Shown here piece by piece: positions 1 to 12,429 of a DNA stretch of 64,000 bases. This stretch comes from Haemonchus contortus. Lineage: Eukaryota > Nematoda > Chromadorea > Rhabditida > Trichostrongylidae. The translations under genes were made by a program, and so were the position numbers. The notes beneath the pieces are model-generated. The model worked only from the letters and a program-made list of their open reading frames with translations. It did not search any database and was not told where the DNA came from. The stretch lies in NCBI GenBank assembly GCA_000469685.2, contig LS997567.1, positions 33,097,831-33,161,830 on the forward strand. Direction: 5' to 3'. Each line of letters opens with the position of its first letter. The first letter of the stretch is position 1.

Positions 1-983
1 ACAATGTTGTTTTGTGTGGGTTTACATGGCTGTTCTTGGCTTTGCTCTTGAAGATAATGCTTAATCTCCACCTCGGTATCGAGAAAGTCGCTGATATGGG
101 AGAGTAGCATTTCAGTAGTCCACGGTTCGCTAGCGGTCTGTTCGTGCTTTTTCCTTAAAACGTGACGTTGCACGCGTTCACTGAATTTGGATAGGACTTG
201 TTTCTGTAGGACAACGGTGTCCAAACATTCTCCTTTGAGGGCCATCTGATTGAGGATTGAAGAAATCTCCTCATAGAGTGTCATTTGATCTTCAACGCAA
301 GTGGTACTAGCACGACATCCTTCGAGTTGCCTAGCTAGTTCCTCGAGCAGCAGCTGAGGATTACGAAACTTTCTTTTTAGATGGGCGATGGCCATTGTGT
401 AGGTTGATCCACTGATTTGGAATTTCTTGACTGACTTTTTCGCTTCCCCCTCCAGCGATTCGCGAGTTCATTTTGTAGATGTCTCCGATCTTTCGGGAAT
501 GGACACAGTAGTCGAAGGCGCTCCAAAAACTTTCCCATTCCCAGACTTTCCCACTGAATTTGGGGATTGGAATAGGAGCCAGTTGCATTGGCGCTGCTTG
601 CAGATCATCACATGCCGTAGCGTCCATCGATAACTCTTCCAAGGTCATCTCTAGCTCAATCCGACTGTTTTGAGCGCGAAGTGTGCGATCCTGGGCTATC
701 GAGGCGTTCGACGAAATTTTGTCGAAGACTGTGTCTCCTTGAGGGTCTTCCCGGTCAAGTGTGTCTGCTACGCTGGTATAAGCATTGAGCGCGTTTTCTA
801 CACTTGTGCAGGCCACTTCGATAGTTTTCTTCAGCTTTATCGGCTGCATTTTCCTAGAGTGAGTGTCCTCACCGATTCTTTTTCCGAAGCCTCAATTTTC
901 CCGGGCACGTCCTCTAGGATAGCGGCCAGTCGTCCTGTCGTCTTCGTCAGCATTCCTTGCCTTGTTGAGAGAGTCGTAGTCAT
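1..983 (-). pseudogene. BEL/Pao retrotransposon gag, 5' part, frameshifted and cut by window edge
   Basis: Read from an ATG at 983, this is the start of a Gag of the BEL/Pao LTR-retrotransposon class (DUF1759-type); Gag packages element RNA in cytoplasmic particles. Visible landmarks are an opening MTTTLSTRQGML, a probable helical stretch (about 849-620), IPKFSGKVWEWESFWSAFD (about 570-505) and LLEELARQLEGC (about 345-310), after which the frame stays open to base 1. Three frames are needed: one shift lies near 855 and another near 460, so this copy cannot make a complete Gag. Zinc knuckle, protease and polymerase would lie beyond the window. Family assignment rests on recognised motifs, not on a search; the reading in three frames is directly visible. 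Confidence 0.8.
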
Positions 984-1200
984 TGTTCTTCACTCCGGCC
1001 GATGCACCATATACGCGTGGCCCAGTGTGTATGAGTCTTGCTACAGAACAGAACGCAAGGGTTTCGCTAACCTTTATCTGATGGAATGCCGCTTACTGGA
1101 GTGGATGTGTAGGACGAAAAAGTGAAGAACCTACTCATTCACTCTCTTATATACGGGCAAAATGATAAACACATATGATCATTTAGTATCACAAATGCAT
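984..1200 (-). promoter_or_regulatory. Probable Pao LTR/leader with TATA box
   Basis: Just upstream of the gag start on the minus strand lies TATATAAG at about 1146-1153, roughly 165 bases before the ATG, as expected for an LTR promoter. LTR borders cannot be fixed because the partner LTR is outside the window. Inference from position and the TATA box only. Confidence 0.4.
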
Positions 1201-1204
1201 TCTT

Positions 1205-1625
1205 CATTCTGAATTGCTTCCTTCTTCACTATAGGTGGCAGGATCGGGCCACAGGGCAGGGTTTGCGCCAAAATTGTCAATTTGGCCCTAGGGCGTCCAA
1301 AGTTTGCAGGAGTATAGACAGCAGGATGGGAACACATATAGTAGGTGGGAGGACCTGACCCCGCCCATGAAGGCGAGGTGTGCGCGAAGGCCCTAGGGCG
1401 CTCGAACTTGGTAGCAGGACAGGCGGCAGTATGTGAACACTTATGGTGGATAGTAGGACCGGACTCCGCCCACTAGGGGTCGGGGTTTGTGCAAAATAAA
1501 TGTCAGGGCGAAAATCTGTAACTCCTGATCCCACGGACTTGGAGAGCAAAATCAATAGGAGTAGAGGGGGCAGGATAGGAACACTGACGATAGAGGAGGC
1601 CTTAGAGAACAAGATCCATTCACCA
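1205..1625. repeat. GC-rich tandem units (about 115 bp) with CCGCCCA core
   Basis: Three to four degenerate units share the elements GGACTCCGCCCACT, GGCAGGATGGGAACAC and CTAGGGCGCTCGAACTTGG. The same unit type recurs at 22400-23400, 24040-24230, 52920-53140 and 54190-54430. The open reading frame across it (1277-1612, minus) is repeat-derived and I do not regard it as a gene. Confidence 0.7.
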
Positions 1626-2212
1626 ATTGAATCTTAGCGCCTTTGTTATTTACGACCTAGCTTTGATTCTTTGATATGTTTCATTCGACAAGAAGGGTAA
1701 GTGCACTGATAGGGACTCATTATGAAATTTGGTTCACTTCTTGCTTACGACCGCTACCCAGCGAAGTTTGCGATTCAGTGAAGGATCATGATTTCTCTCT
1801 GCTTTGATATGATTCATGACAGAACTTATCCGACCCTTAACGATCTTGGATTCCCATTTAATGATATATCCGTAGTGAAAAGGAGCCACATTCATAAAGA
1901 CTTCGATGATGGTATTATTATGACTCGACAACATTTGTGAGTACCATTCAAGGTCTCAAATGCCTATCAGTCAAATCTTCAATGAGCCATTATTTTTAAC
2001 ATTAACAGCGACAGAACGAGACAGACAGACTCTAATCAAAGTCATAGGCATCGGCACGTTTTGGATATCGTTTGCATACCCTACTGTTCCTCTACCGAAT
2101 TTCGTGTTCCGAAAGGCATCATTCGTTTCAAAAAAGGAGTGTGCTGTTCGTCGTTCATCACAACTTTATCATAAGAAGGGGGAAGCCCGGCATCAGCCGG
2201 GCGGCCCGACTG
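1626..2212. other. No supported gene
   Basis: A 66-codon open frame at 1734-1934 (minus) has no recognisable domain or splice context. A GC hairpin (GCCCGG-catca-GCCGGGC) lies at about 2185-2203, just before the Helitron-like element. I see nothing else. Confidence 0.4.
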
Positions 2213-2437
2213 TCTCTAAATATAAAGCGGTAATTTTGTGTGTCTGTTTGTATGCCCGTTTGAGCGCCCTTTCGAAAGTCACGTAGGCACGACGAAGAGG
2301 GTGAATGTCAAGTGAGCGCGGTGGGGAAACAGCTATGAAATGGGAAGTCAACTACTGTTCATATTGATCCCCTAACAAGTCGTAAGTAAGCAGTAGTGTG
2401 CATGTGGTGCACGCATAAGCGTGCGTAGCCCAACTGG
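2213..2437 (+). mobile_element. Short Helitron-like non-autonomous element (candidate)
   Basis: It starts TCTCTAAATATAAAGCGG followed by a TGTGTCTGTTTGTATG stretch, and ends with the hairpin GCACGC-ataa-GCGTGC, nine bases, then CTGG followed by T. This fits the Helitron rule (5' TC, 3' hairpin, CTRR, host T). Its 5' flanking base is G rather than A, so the start is uncertain. The same ends are seen in the larger copies at 20.1, 36.8, 45.9 and 51.7 kb. Confidence 0.5.
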
Positions 2438-4690
2438 TCCATATGTATACCCGCTAAGCTATCAGTTATAGGATTAACGAAACTATAATTTGATATCTAG
2501 CAACATGTACGTATCACACCACATGCCTCGGTTGACTGGTATTGCATCTTTCAAATGCAAAACAATATACGATATACAACAATATACGACTATTTAGTAA
2601 CCACCCAATGTCTGCGCTTAAGCTAGGCATCCTCAGCCTGATCTCAATGCCAAGCATCGGAATTTGTGAGCCGGCAATTATTAGTTTACGAATATTGATG
2701 AAACAAAAAAATCACGAATACTAACAAAGACAGCGAGATTGCACTGAGACAGTGGGGTGCTGTGCGATTTACGCGTGGAGATAATGAGGTCGTCTTGCGT
2801 GAAGGACGGGGCCAGCTGTGGCCTGGACGAGACGAGACGCTTATAACATCATGCCTACCATCCTAAAGGAAAAATAAAAACCAATGAAAGACAAGTAAAA
2901 AATGATCAATTATGCACGTTTACATGAAGATTGCGATTATCGGATCGAAATATTTCTGCTATTCTTTCTCAGAAAATTTGGCAAGTAAATTATTTATCTA
3001 AGGAGTAAATCGTTGATCTCGAAGGGGCTTCATTACTATGGTAGAGATTCGCACTACTTTATGGTGAAGCCATGGACTAGTGACAATCTCGTTCGATCCA
3101 CCTCAACTTAATGGCGCGGTAGCCATCGCATCGTAATCTGCTACACCAGTGTGTCGCATGCGGCGCGCGCGAAGAAATGTGGTGAGGTCGCGCGTGAATC
3201 GCACGTTCCCCACATAGTGGTGCACAATAAAGACTACTCAGAATTAGAGTTCAATTATTAGACGAAAGCAATCAACATAAAATGAAAACCCAATGAAGAA
3301 GTGGGGAATCGATTAATACCACATAACTTTTGATGTCCGTTGCCAGTGCCAAGAAACTAGAATGTCTTTTAGCAAAGCTTAATAGAACTTTTGTTGAGGA
3401 GAATGGGTAGGAACACGGGAAGTCCTGACTCTACCATTAGAGAAAAAATAAAGAGAGACATGAATTAACATTGAACCAATTTATATCAGTCTGGAAGAAT
3501 GGCACATGAAAAGTGGCAGCAAGAAAATTAGAAAGCAGTAGTGTAAGGATGGATAGTAAGTAGTGGAGCAATTTGAAATCTCTTGAACGGAGAAGGCAAA
3601 AGCTTTATGTTCTAATGGTTTACGAAATTTTTGACGCGTCACCATCCTGGTTGCTTCCAACTTCTGTACTATTTTCCATTAGAATGCACGGCCGTTGGTC
3701 GACTGCTTATTAGGTCGCAGTTTTTCAGCAATAGAATTCGCAGCCATTTCGATTTCTTGTTACGCCACAATCTCCCACCTAGATACAATATTTTAAAAAG
3801 ATATGCCCATACATTCATCTGATTTGTTTGGAAGTTATCTGCTTCGTTGCCTCTTTTTACTTTGTTTCACTTACTGTATTTGCTTGCTTGTTCCTACATG
3901 CTGATTGCACATCCGGTAACACATTGGCGACAGTCGCGCCCTGGGGAAAAAGAATTGCGAAGATCTGGCTACTGCAGTCCTCATAAGGAATTCAAGGTTT
4001 AGCATGGTCATTTTTTGAGCATATTCGCGGGATGGGGATCGTCTTTTCGAAACAACTAATTTTATGAAGTTATTTAGCGAACAATGCTTGAAATACTATG
4101 AAGTAGGCAAAAATATCATCGACGCGCCACTAGTTCCTTATAGAGGGAATCGTTCTAATCAGTATATTTCATCAAAAAGGTATAGGCATGGTATAAGAAC
4201 TACAAAAATAATTTTTTTTCGTGTTGCGCAGTGTATAGCTTTACTTAGGCTTTATCCGATTATCAAAGGAATAGGAGTAGAATGGAAAAACAGCGGCAGT
4301 CCACATCTGGATTACACGGTCTTGCGCCGCCGAAAAAGTGTAATTCATATGTGTACTCATTGCATGCTCAACGTGCTAATAAGTTAACAAATAAATTAAC
4401 TGCCAGCAATTGGTCATTCACCGCCACTCCGAATGCATCTGTAACGACTGCCTGGAGAGAAAAAAATGATATCGACAAGACGAGTATGCAAATCTTTGAC
4501 TATGTAAAGACCATAAAATAGATGGATTTTAGATTTTTTCAGATTTTTAGAGCGGTGGAAAACCGTAAACCATCTACCCACTTTATAGTAAGGATATCGG
4601 GAAAGCAAGAAAAAGATGATGGATGGGCAGATGTGCAAACACCTCCCATTGATGACTATTCTACAACGATTGTGATGACTATCCTTACTA
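2438..4690. other. Unannotated AT-rich spacer
   Basis: I looked on both strands for transposase motifs, splice-framed exons and RNA genes and found none I can support. Short open frames at 3631-3822, 4064-4387 and 4414-4638 lack recognisable motifs. At 4690-4760 a TATATATATTCCACAGG...TGTCTGTCTGTATG stretch resembles the 5' end of the Helitron-like family and runs into a short (ATGT)n tract. Confidence 0.4.
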
Positions 4691-4777
4691 TATATATTCC
4701 ACAGGTTTGGTGTGTCTTCTGTGTCTGTCTGTCTGTATGTATGTATGTATGTATGAATGTATGCAAATATGTACGTA

Positions 4778-5303
4778 CAGTAGCGCTCAAAAGTCTTCGG
4801 TGAAACGCTTCAACGCTTTTTCGTTCATAACTTTTTTCTTAGTAGACCAAATCGCGCGAAATTTGGATATGTCTAACTAGAGCATATTTCACCCAACACA
4901 ACACTATTTGACTGGAAAGCCGCAATATCCACAGATAGAGCACGGGGTTTGTTGCGATAGCAGATTTTACTAAAAGTAAAGTTGTTGACGTCTGCACTTA
5001 TTCGCACCTTATGTACGTATTTCTCATCTATTATGATCGGCGTTACCGCTCGTACACTTTTGACATTACAAAAAGGAAGGAAATTCTAGAAGGACCATCA
5101 TCTCTATTTTCGGTCGATATTGAGTTCATGCTCTTTCGAATATCCGGAACATGATCAGATTGCAGGTCAATAGTGGTAAATATTCACAATACACCCACGG
5201 TCCATATATAGAAATTTCGCAAGATTAGATCCAGTAGGAAAGGAGTTACGACTGAAAAGTATGACTGGAGAAGCATTTCGCCGAAGACTTTTGAGCGCTA
5301 CTG
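4778..5303. mobile_element. Tc1/mariner-type MITE, 526 bp
   Basis: Terminal inverted repeats of about 34 bp, beginning CAGTAGCGCTCAAAAGTCTT on the left with the matching inverse on the right, enclose 526 bases and are flanked by TA on both sides (4776-4777 and 5304-5305). That is the target duplication of the Tc1/mariner superfamily. No transposase frame is left inside, so it is a deletion derivative that would need a transposase in trans. It sits between short ATGT/AT-rich tracts. Confidence 0.85.
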
Positions 5304-5388
5304 TATATAAGCATGCATATATGTATGTACATATATATTTATGTACTGCATACATGTAACTGTTTACATGTATATATGTGTACATATG

Positions 5389-6440
5389 TTAGGGCTTCCC
5401 GACTTTTTTGTAAACGTCCCAATAGCGAACCAACCTGAAAACAAGAGGTGTGCACCAACACCATCACAACTCGACGCCAACGCTCACGTAGCTTGTCGAT
5501 TCCTTTCTTCCAAAAGGACGGGGGCTGGGACTTGAAGAATTCGTTGAGTGCCTTTCTGACACCATCTTGTTTTTCCGTACAGAAAGCGCTGCAGGTGGCT
5601 GAACAGCCAGAGGTCGGAAGGAGCGATGCTAGGGTTGTAGGGGGGTTGGTCGACAATCAGCCATCCGTACTTCTCCACCTCGGCCTGGGTCGCCTTTGCG
5701 TTGAGAGGTCGGGCGTTGTCATGGTGAACGTAGAATTTCGCATTCGATCCACGAATACAGTCGACGTGATCTTTCAATTTCCGCAGCTGGGTAACGTATG
5801 TGGAAGAACACCAACAGGACAGGAGAACCTTCTTGGAGTGAAGGTCGGCCTTCGGAATGGCCTCTGGCTAATCCCTTTATCGACCCACTGCCGCTTCCTC
5901 ACAGAGTTCTAGTAGAAAACCCACTTCTAATCTTTAGTGGTCATCTAGTTGACAAAGTGGAGCTTTCCTTGGAAAGTGAGAAGTGCAGGTGGCCACCCTC
6001 CTCGAGGGGACATAAGCGGACAGTTCCTGTGGGACCCATCGACCAAACTTTGCTACCTTGTCTAGCTGTTCCATTCCACGCACAATCGTCGATTGATTAT
6101 ATCCAAGCATGGTCGCCATTTCCCTGGTGGTTAGGTACGGGTCCTCCCGACCGAGGGAACGCAGAACTTCCAAATCCAATTCCATCGGCCGACCCGACCT
6201 GGGAGCATCTTCGAAAAAAAGTCTCCTTTCTTGACTTGGGAAACCAAGACCTGCATGTGGGGTAAGAAATGACATCCTCGCCGTAGATATCCACCAGCTG
6301 TTATGGGTTTCCTCTGCAATCTAGCCGAAATCGTGAAGTAAATCCAGCTATGAAGCAGGAACATTCTGACTTAGTGGTAATTATACGGGGTTGCCGTCTG
6401 CAATGCTGGGTGGGCGAGTTGTAGCTAGCGTGGTGAAAGA
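5389..6440 (-). pseudogene. Mariner transposase pseudogene 1
   Basis: Read right to left, fragments in several frames make up a mariner transposase (cut-and-paste DNA transposition in the nucleus, D,D34D catalytic triad). Visible are a helix-turn-helix region with TTREMATML and STIVRGMEQL (6275-5934), a catalytic-core piece with HHDNARP and IAPSDLWLFSHLQRFLYGK (5777-5484), and the C-terminus SQPPSFWKKGIDKLRERW (about 5560-5470). At least three frameshifts break it. The 3' end carries TTAGGGCTTCCCGACTTTT at about 5389; I do not find the matching inverted repeat near 6500, so the 5' end is eroded or lost. Confidence 0.85.
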
Positions 6441-6616
6441 GTATCATGCACGCGTCACGCATAGGTGATGACGAAATACCGACATCCATGCAAACGAAAT
6501 ATGGAAGGATCAAACGCAGAGGACAAAACTTATGCATCAACCTACAGGTGGTCTAAATTTATGGGCGCCAATTGGTGGAAATGTATTTAAAACTTCTCAG
6601 CTATGAATGTATGAAT

Positions 6617-6671
6617 ATATGAATGAATGAATGAATGAATGAATGAATGAATGAATGAATAAATGAATGTG

Positions 6672-6703
<32 letters not shown>

Positions 6704-7223
6704 TGTATGTATGTATGTTATGTATTGTATGTATGTATGTATGTATGTATGTTATGTATGTATGTTATGTATGTATGTATGTATGTTGTATGTATGTATG
6801 TAGTATGTATGTATGTATGTATGTATGTATGTATGTATGTATGTATGTATGTATGTATGGTATGTATGTATGTATGTATGTATGTATGTATGTATGTATG
6901 TATGTATGTATGTATGTATGTATGTATGTATGTATGTTGTATGTATGTATGTATGGTATGTATGTATGTATGGTATTATGTATGTATGTGTATGTATGTT
7001 GTATGTATGTATGGTATGGTATGTATGTATGTATGTATGGTATGTATGTATGTATGTTGTATGTATGTATGTATGTTATGTATGTATGTATGTATGTTAT
7101 GGTATGTATGTATGTATGTATGTATGGTATGTTGTATGTATGTATGTATGTATGTGTATGTATGTATGTTGTCATGTAGTGTAATGTATGTATGTATGTA
7201 TGTATGTATGTATGGTATGTATG

Positions 7224-7254
<31 letters not shown>

Positions 7255-7641
7255 TGGGTATGTATGTATGTATGTATGTATGTTGTATGTATGTATGTAT
7301 GTATGTATGTATGTATGTATGTATGTATGTATGTATGTATGTATGTATGTATGTATGTATGTATGTATGTATGTATGTATGTATGTATGTATGTATGTAT
7401 GTATGTATGTATGTATGTATGTATGTATGTATGTATGTATGTATGTATGTATGTATGTATGTATGTATGTATGTATGTATGTATGTATGTATGTATGTAT
7501 GTATGTATGTATGTATGTATGTATGTATGTATGTATGTATGTATGTATGTATGTATGTATGTATGTATGTATGTATGTATGTATGTATGTATGTATGTAT
7601 GTATGTATGTATGTATGTATGTATGTATGTATGTATGTATG

Positions 7642-7672
<31 letters not shown>

Positions 7673-8214
7673 TGTATGTATGTATGTATGTATGTATGTA
7701 TGTATGTATGTATGTATGTATGTATGTATGTATGTATGTATGTATGTATGTATGTATGTATGTATGTATGTATGTATGTATGTATGTATGTATGTATGTA
7801 TGTATGTATGTATGTATGTATGTATGTATGTATGTATGTATGTATGTATGTATGTATGTATGTATGTATGTATGTATGTATGTATGTATGTATGTATGTA
7901 TGTATGTATGTATGTATGTATGTATGTATGTATGTATGTATGTATGTATGTATGTATGTATGTATGTATGTATGTATGTATGTATGTATGTATGTATGTA
8001 TGTATGTATGTATGTATGTATGTATGTATGTATGTATGTATGTATGTATGTATGTATGTATGTATGTATGTATGTATGTATGTATGTATGTATGTATGTA
8101 TGTATGTATGTATGTATGTATGTATGTATGTATGTATGTATGTATGTATGTATGTATGTATGTATGTATGTATGTATGTATGTATGTATGTATGTATGTA
8201 TGTATGTATGTATG

Positions 8215-8245
<31 letters not shown>

Positions 8246-9637
8246 TGTATGTATGTATGTATGTATGTATGTATGTATGTATGTATGTATGTATGTATGT
8301 ATGTATGTATGTATGTATGTATGTATGTATGTATGTATGTATGTATGTATGTATGTATGTATGTATGTATGTATGTATGTATGTATGTATGTATGTATGT
8401 ATGTATGTATGTATGTATGTATGTATGTATGTATGTATGTATGTATGTATGTATGTATGTATGTATGTATGTATGTATGTATGTATGTATGTATGTATGT
8501 ATGTATGTATGTATGTATGTATGTATGTATGTATGTATGTATGTATGTATGTATGTATGTATGTATGTATGTATGTATGTATGTATGTATGTATGTATGT
8601 ATGTATGTATGTATGTATGTATGTATGTATGTATGTATGTATGTATGTATGTATGTATGTATGTATGTATGTATGTATGTATGTATGTATGTATGTATGT
8701 ATGTATGTATGTATGTATGTATGTATGTATGTATGTATGTATGTATGTATGTATGTATGTATGTATGTATGTATGTATGTATGTATGTATGTATGTATGT
8801 ATGTATGTATGTATGTATGTATGTATGTATGTATGTATGTATGTATGTATGTATGTATGTATGTATGTATGTATGTATGTATGTATGTATGTATGTATGT
8901 ATGTATGTATGTATGTATGTATGTATGTATGTATGTATGTATGTATGTATGTATGTATGTATGTATGTATGTATGTATGTATGTATGTATGTATGTATGT
9001 ATGTATGTATGTATGTATGTATGTATGTATGTATGTATGTATGTATGTATGTATGTATGTATGTATGTATGTATGTATGTATGTATGTATGTATGTATGT
9101 ATGTATGTATGTATGTATGTATGTATGTATGTATGTATGTATGTATGTATGTATGTATGTATGTATGTATGTATGTATGTATGTATGTATGTATGTATGT
9201 ATGTATGTATGTATGTATGTATGTATGTATGTATGTATGTATGTATGTATGTATGTATGTATGTATGTATGTATGTATGTATGTATGTATGTATGTATGT
9301 ATGTATGTATGTATGTATGTATGTATGTATGTATGTATGTATGTATGTATGTATGTATGTATGTATGTATGTATGTATGTATGTATGTATGTATGTATGT
9401 ATGTATGTATGTATGTATGTATGTATGTATGTATGTATGTATGTATGTATGTATGTATGTATGTATGTATGTATGTATGTATGTATGTATGTATGTATGT
9501 ATGTATGTATGTATGTATGTATGTATGTATGTATGTATGTATGTATGTATGTATGTATGTATGTATGTATGTATGTATGTATGTATGTATGTATGTATGT
9601 ATGTATGTATGTATGTATGTATGTATGTATGTATGTA

Positions 9638-9668
<31 letters not shown>
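6617..9668. repeat. Giant (ATGT)n microsatellite, about 3 kb
   Basis: A short (GAAT)n tract (6617-6667) leads into (ATGT)n from about 6675 to 9640 and then (AT)n to about 9655. The left 600 bases are full of single-base phase changes; from about 7285 to 9640 the array is pure apart from extra A residues at about 7671 and 8244. Because the 4-base unit has no stop in any frame, it generates long meaningless frames (MYVC repeats on plus, IHTY repeats on minus, up to 931 codons). The right edge abuts the gypsy fragment. Confidence 0.97.
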
Positions 9669-9669
<1 letters not shown>

Positions 9670-9670
9670 C

Positions 9671-12375
9671 AAGCCTCTGCTCGCTATATTCGGTTCAAAA
9701 AAAGGAATCCCAGTGTACGTATGTTGCCTTTTATATTTCGGGACTGGAGAAGAAAAATAAACATCAAACACTGAAAATCGCTTTACTGCCTTTCAAAAAT
9801 CTCCACATCAGAATCTATACACTTTTGCATGTGTTCGAACCAATCTTTATCTTCTTTGAGGCACTTTTGCCACTTTGATTGAGGTCACCCTAAAACATGC
9901 ATTCTGAACGCATCAACGACTTCTTCAGGTGTCGAAAAACGTTGACCTCTCATTCTATTTTTTACATACGGGATAAGAAGAAGTCACCCAAGGACTGTAT
10001 GGCTGGTGACTTATCAAATCGGTACGGTTGCAACATGTCCAGTTTTTTCCAAAAAAAAAAACAGGAGACCAATTGCTGGGAAGTGCTTAGTGCGCGGACA
10101 GCTTTTGTTGGATTTCGCTTTTCTTGAAATACCCATACGGTCCTGCTGTATACTTTCGGGCTCATACGTGTAAACCCATTATATATCACCTGTCGCGATG
10201 TCACAGACGTGTTTCGAAGCACTGCGTCCGTATTTTTTTGAGCATTTCTTTCGACAAATCGAAACGAGTCCTTTTTGGGGGATTGACAAATTTTTTCAAA
10301 AACAAGTTTTTTATAGTCAAATGTTCAAGCATTATAAAATGTATGTTAGTCCCTTCAATGCCTAAGGTTGTCCCAATTTCACGATAGGTCACATGACGAT
10401 CTTGCAATATTATTTTGCGCACAGCATCGGATCAACAATTGATTTTGGAGGCCTCCACGAAATTCGTCTTGTAGCAAACTACGACCTCGGTTCAATTCAC
10501 CATACCATCGATAAGCACTGGTTCTTGATGGAGCCTCATCGCCAAAGGGGGAGCGGGAGGTTAAGGAGGAAGGAGCCTTCTCCTAAGTGGGAGGTGGGGG
10601 CGCCCAGGGCCTGAGTAAATTTTTTATGTTAGTGTAAACAACACAAAGAGCGCTCATATGTCAAACGTTCTGAGTAGGTATGACCTCAAAAGAGTCAAAC
10701 TTTACCATAGAGCTGTGAGTTGCCAGATTGCAACACCAGGGATGCTCAATCCCGAAGTATAAAAGGCAACCCTCGCACACTGCGAACAGACTACAGAGAT
10801 GGGCAACGACACTTCTGGCATACGATTTTCATATCCAGTACCGCTCGACAGACAAATTCGGTCAGGCAGATGGACTTTCACGCCTTATTGCAACTTCCTC
10901 TTCTCCGAAAGAAGAGCGAGTCATTGGTGCAATCTCCGCAGATGAAGATATCAAACGCATATTTACCAACGCAGTTCAAGCACTACCGGTTGAAGTCAGG
11001 AAATGGACTGCCCAGGATCGTCTTCTTCAACAAGTCAACAGCTACCTCAGAGAAGCATGGCCGACAAAAATCACAAATCCCAAGCTACTTTGTTGCTACA
11101 ATCGTCGGAACGCACTCTCGACTCTTGACGGATGTCTTCTAATGGCCGATCGAGTGGTCATAACAGGACCCCTGCAGTCAAACGTTCTTGGACAGCTACA
11201 CAAAGCACATACCGGAATCGTACGCATGAAGGCCTTAGCCCGAAGTTATGCCTACTGGCCAGGAATTGACCAGGATATCGAAATACTGTGCGGCGCTGCA
11301 CCAAATGCTCTACAGTCGCAAAGCTTCCGAACAAGACCACCCTCGCGTCCTGGCCTCGACCCAATGGGCCCTGGTCTCGAATCCACGTTGATTACGCCGG
11401 CCCATACGAGGGAACGTATTTTTTGGTAACTGTCGATGCATTTTCGAAATGGCCGGAGATTTTCAACACCAATAGCATCACTACGGACGCCACAATCGCG
11501 CTTTTACAGAAAACATTTGCGAGATGTGGGTTCCTAGAAACACTTGTTTCCGACAACGGAACACAATTCACCTCAGATGGATTCAAAAGATTTTGCGCAA
11601 ATCACGGAATCCAACACGTCCTCTCCCCGCCATATCATTCACAATCCAATGGACAAGCAGAGAGTTCCGTGGACACGTTTAAGAAACCCCTGACGAAATC
11701 AAAAGGAGAAGGAACACTCTCAGAAAATTTGCAGACCTTCCTACTGACGAATCGTTCTAACCCAAGTCCGACAATGGATGGAAACAAGTCTTCGTCAGAA
11801 CTTTCCATCGAAAGAAAACTCCGGACCGATCTAGCTCTGCTCAAGCCAACCTCACAGCAGAAGTTAAAACGCAATCATTCAATGGAATCACAGTTCAATA
11901 AGCATCATGGCGCCCGAAGGCGTGTTTTCAACCCAGGAGATCCCGCACTCGCACGTGGAAAGGTACTCAAAAGAGTTGGGAAAGTACTCTGCAGAGTTCT
12001 TATAGGCAACAAAGTCTGTGTTCGACATGCCAACCAACTCCGACTGCGCTACTACGACGATGCTATAAAACAACGCCGGGACATAGACTTTTCGAAATGT
12101 TCGACCTGTCACAGCAACCGACACCTTCATTTCAGTCAGCTAGCTTGTCACCAGAACAGACACAGCAAATCGAGCAAGCATCATCAGTGGATAACAGCCA
12201 TGTCACTAAAAGCTTCACTGGTTTCGGTTTCACAGCGGAAATCGCTATCAGATCCTATCGGTCAAGCGCAAAGGGATGCCGTTCGCTGTCGTACATGAGT
12301 TCCAATTTGCGCTTAATTCGTAGCGAGTACCACCTATTAAGGTTGAGGCAAATTGAAAGAGAAGGTCAGTTATAG
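9671..12375 (+). pseudogene. Ty3/gypsy pol fragment: RNase H end, integrase, C-terminal tail; split by mariner 2
   Basis: The fragment begins abruptly at the microsatellite with KPLLAIFGSKKGIPVY (9671-9717), the RNase H region of a gypsy polyprotein. A mariner occupies 9718-10775. RNase H resumes with NRLQRWATTLLAYDFHIQYR, then the integrase HHCC domain (HKAHTG near 11205, CTKCS near 11300), with a frameshift at about 11290 between the histidines and cysteines. The integrase core follows: HVDYAG, VSDNGTQF and SNGQAESS supply the D,D,E residues (about 11380-11660). The tail to about 12375 is Q/S/P-rich. Integrase inserts element cDNA into host DNA. Reverse transcriptase and gag are absent upstream, and no LTR is recognisable after 12375. 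Confidence 0.85.
9718..10775 (-). mobile_element. Mariner 2, internally deleted, inserted in gypsy RNase H
   Basis: The ends are inverted repeats sharing GTTGCCTTTTATA, with the left TA (9716-9717) matched by CA on the right (10776-10777). The minus strand encodes mariner pieces: MILQDRHVTYREI-type helix-turn-helix (10422-10201, with CFETRL at its end), VWVFQEKRNPTKAVRA (10140-10090) and a C-terminal region read in another frame near 9980-9790. It is about 1058 bp, shorter than usual mariners (about 1.3 kb). The region that normally carries the second catalytic Asp (HDNA) is missing between about 10000 and 9960, so it cannot encode active enzyme. Confidence 0.8.
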
Positions 12376-12429
12376 CAGCGGAATGTCTTTTTGTTTTGGA
12401 GGGGAGTTATGACCACATCGAATAGGCTA

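Noticed and set aside
1734..1934. Small protein on the minus strand
   Set aside because: No recognised domain, no splice support and no promoter or repeat context that would favour coding.
6667..9878. Open frames of up to 931 codons (MYVC and IHTY repeats)
   Set aside because: They are forced by a stop-free 4-base repeat in all frames and extend only a few residues into real sequence at the edges.
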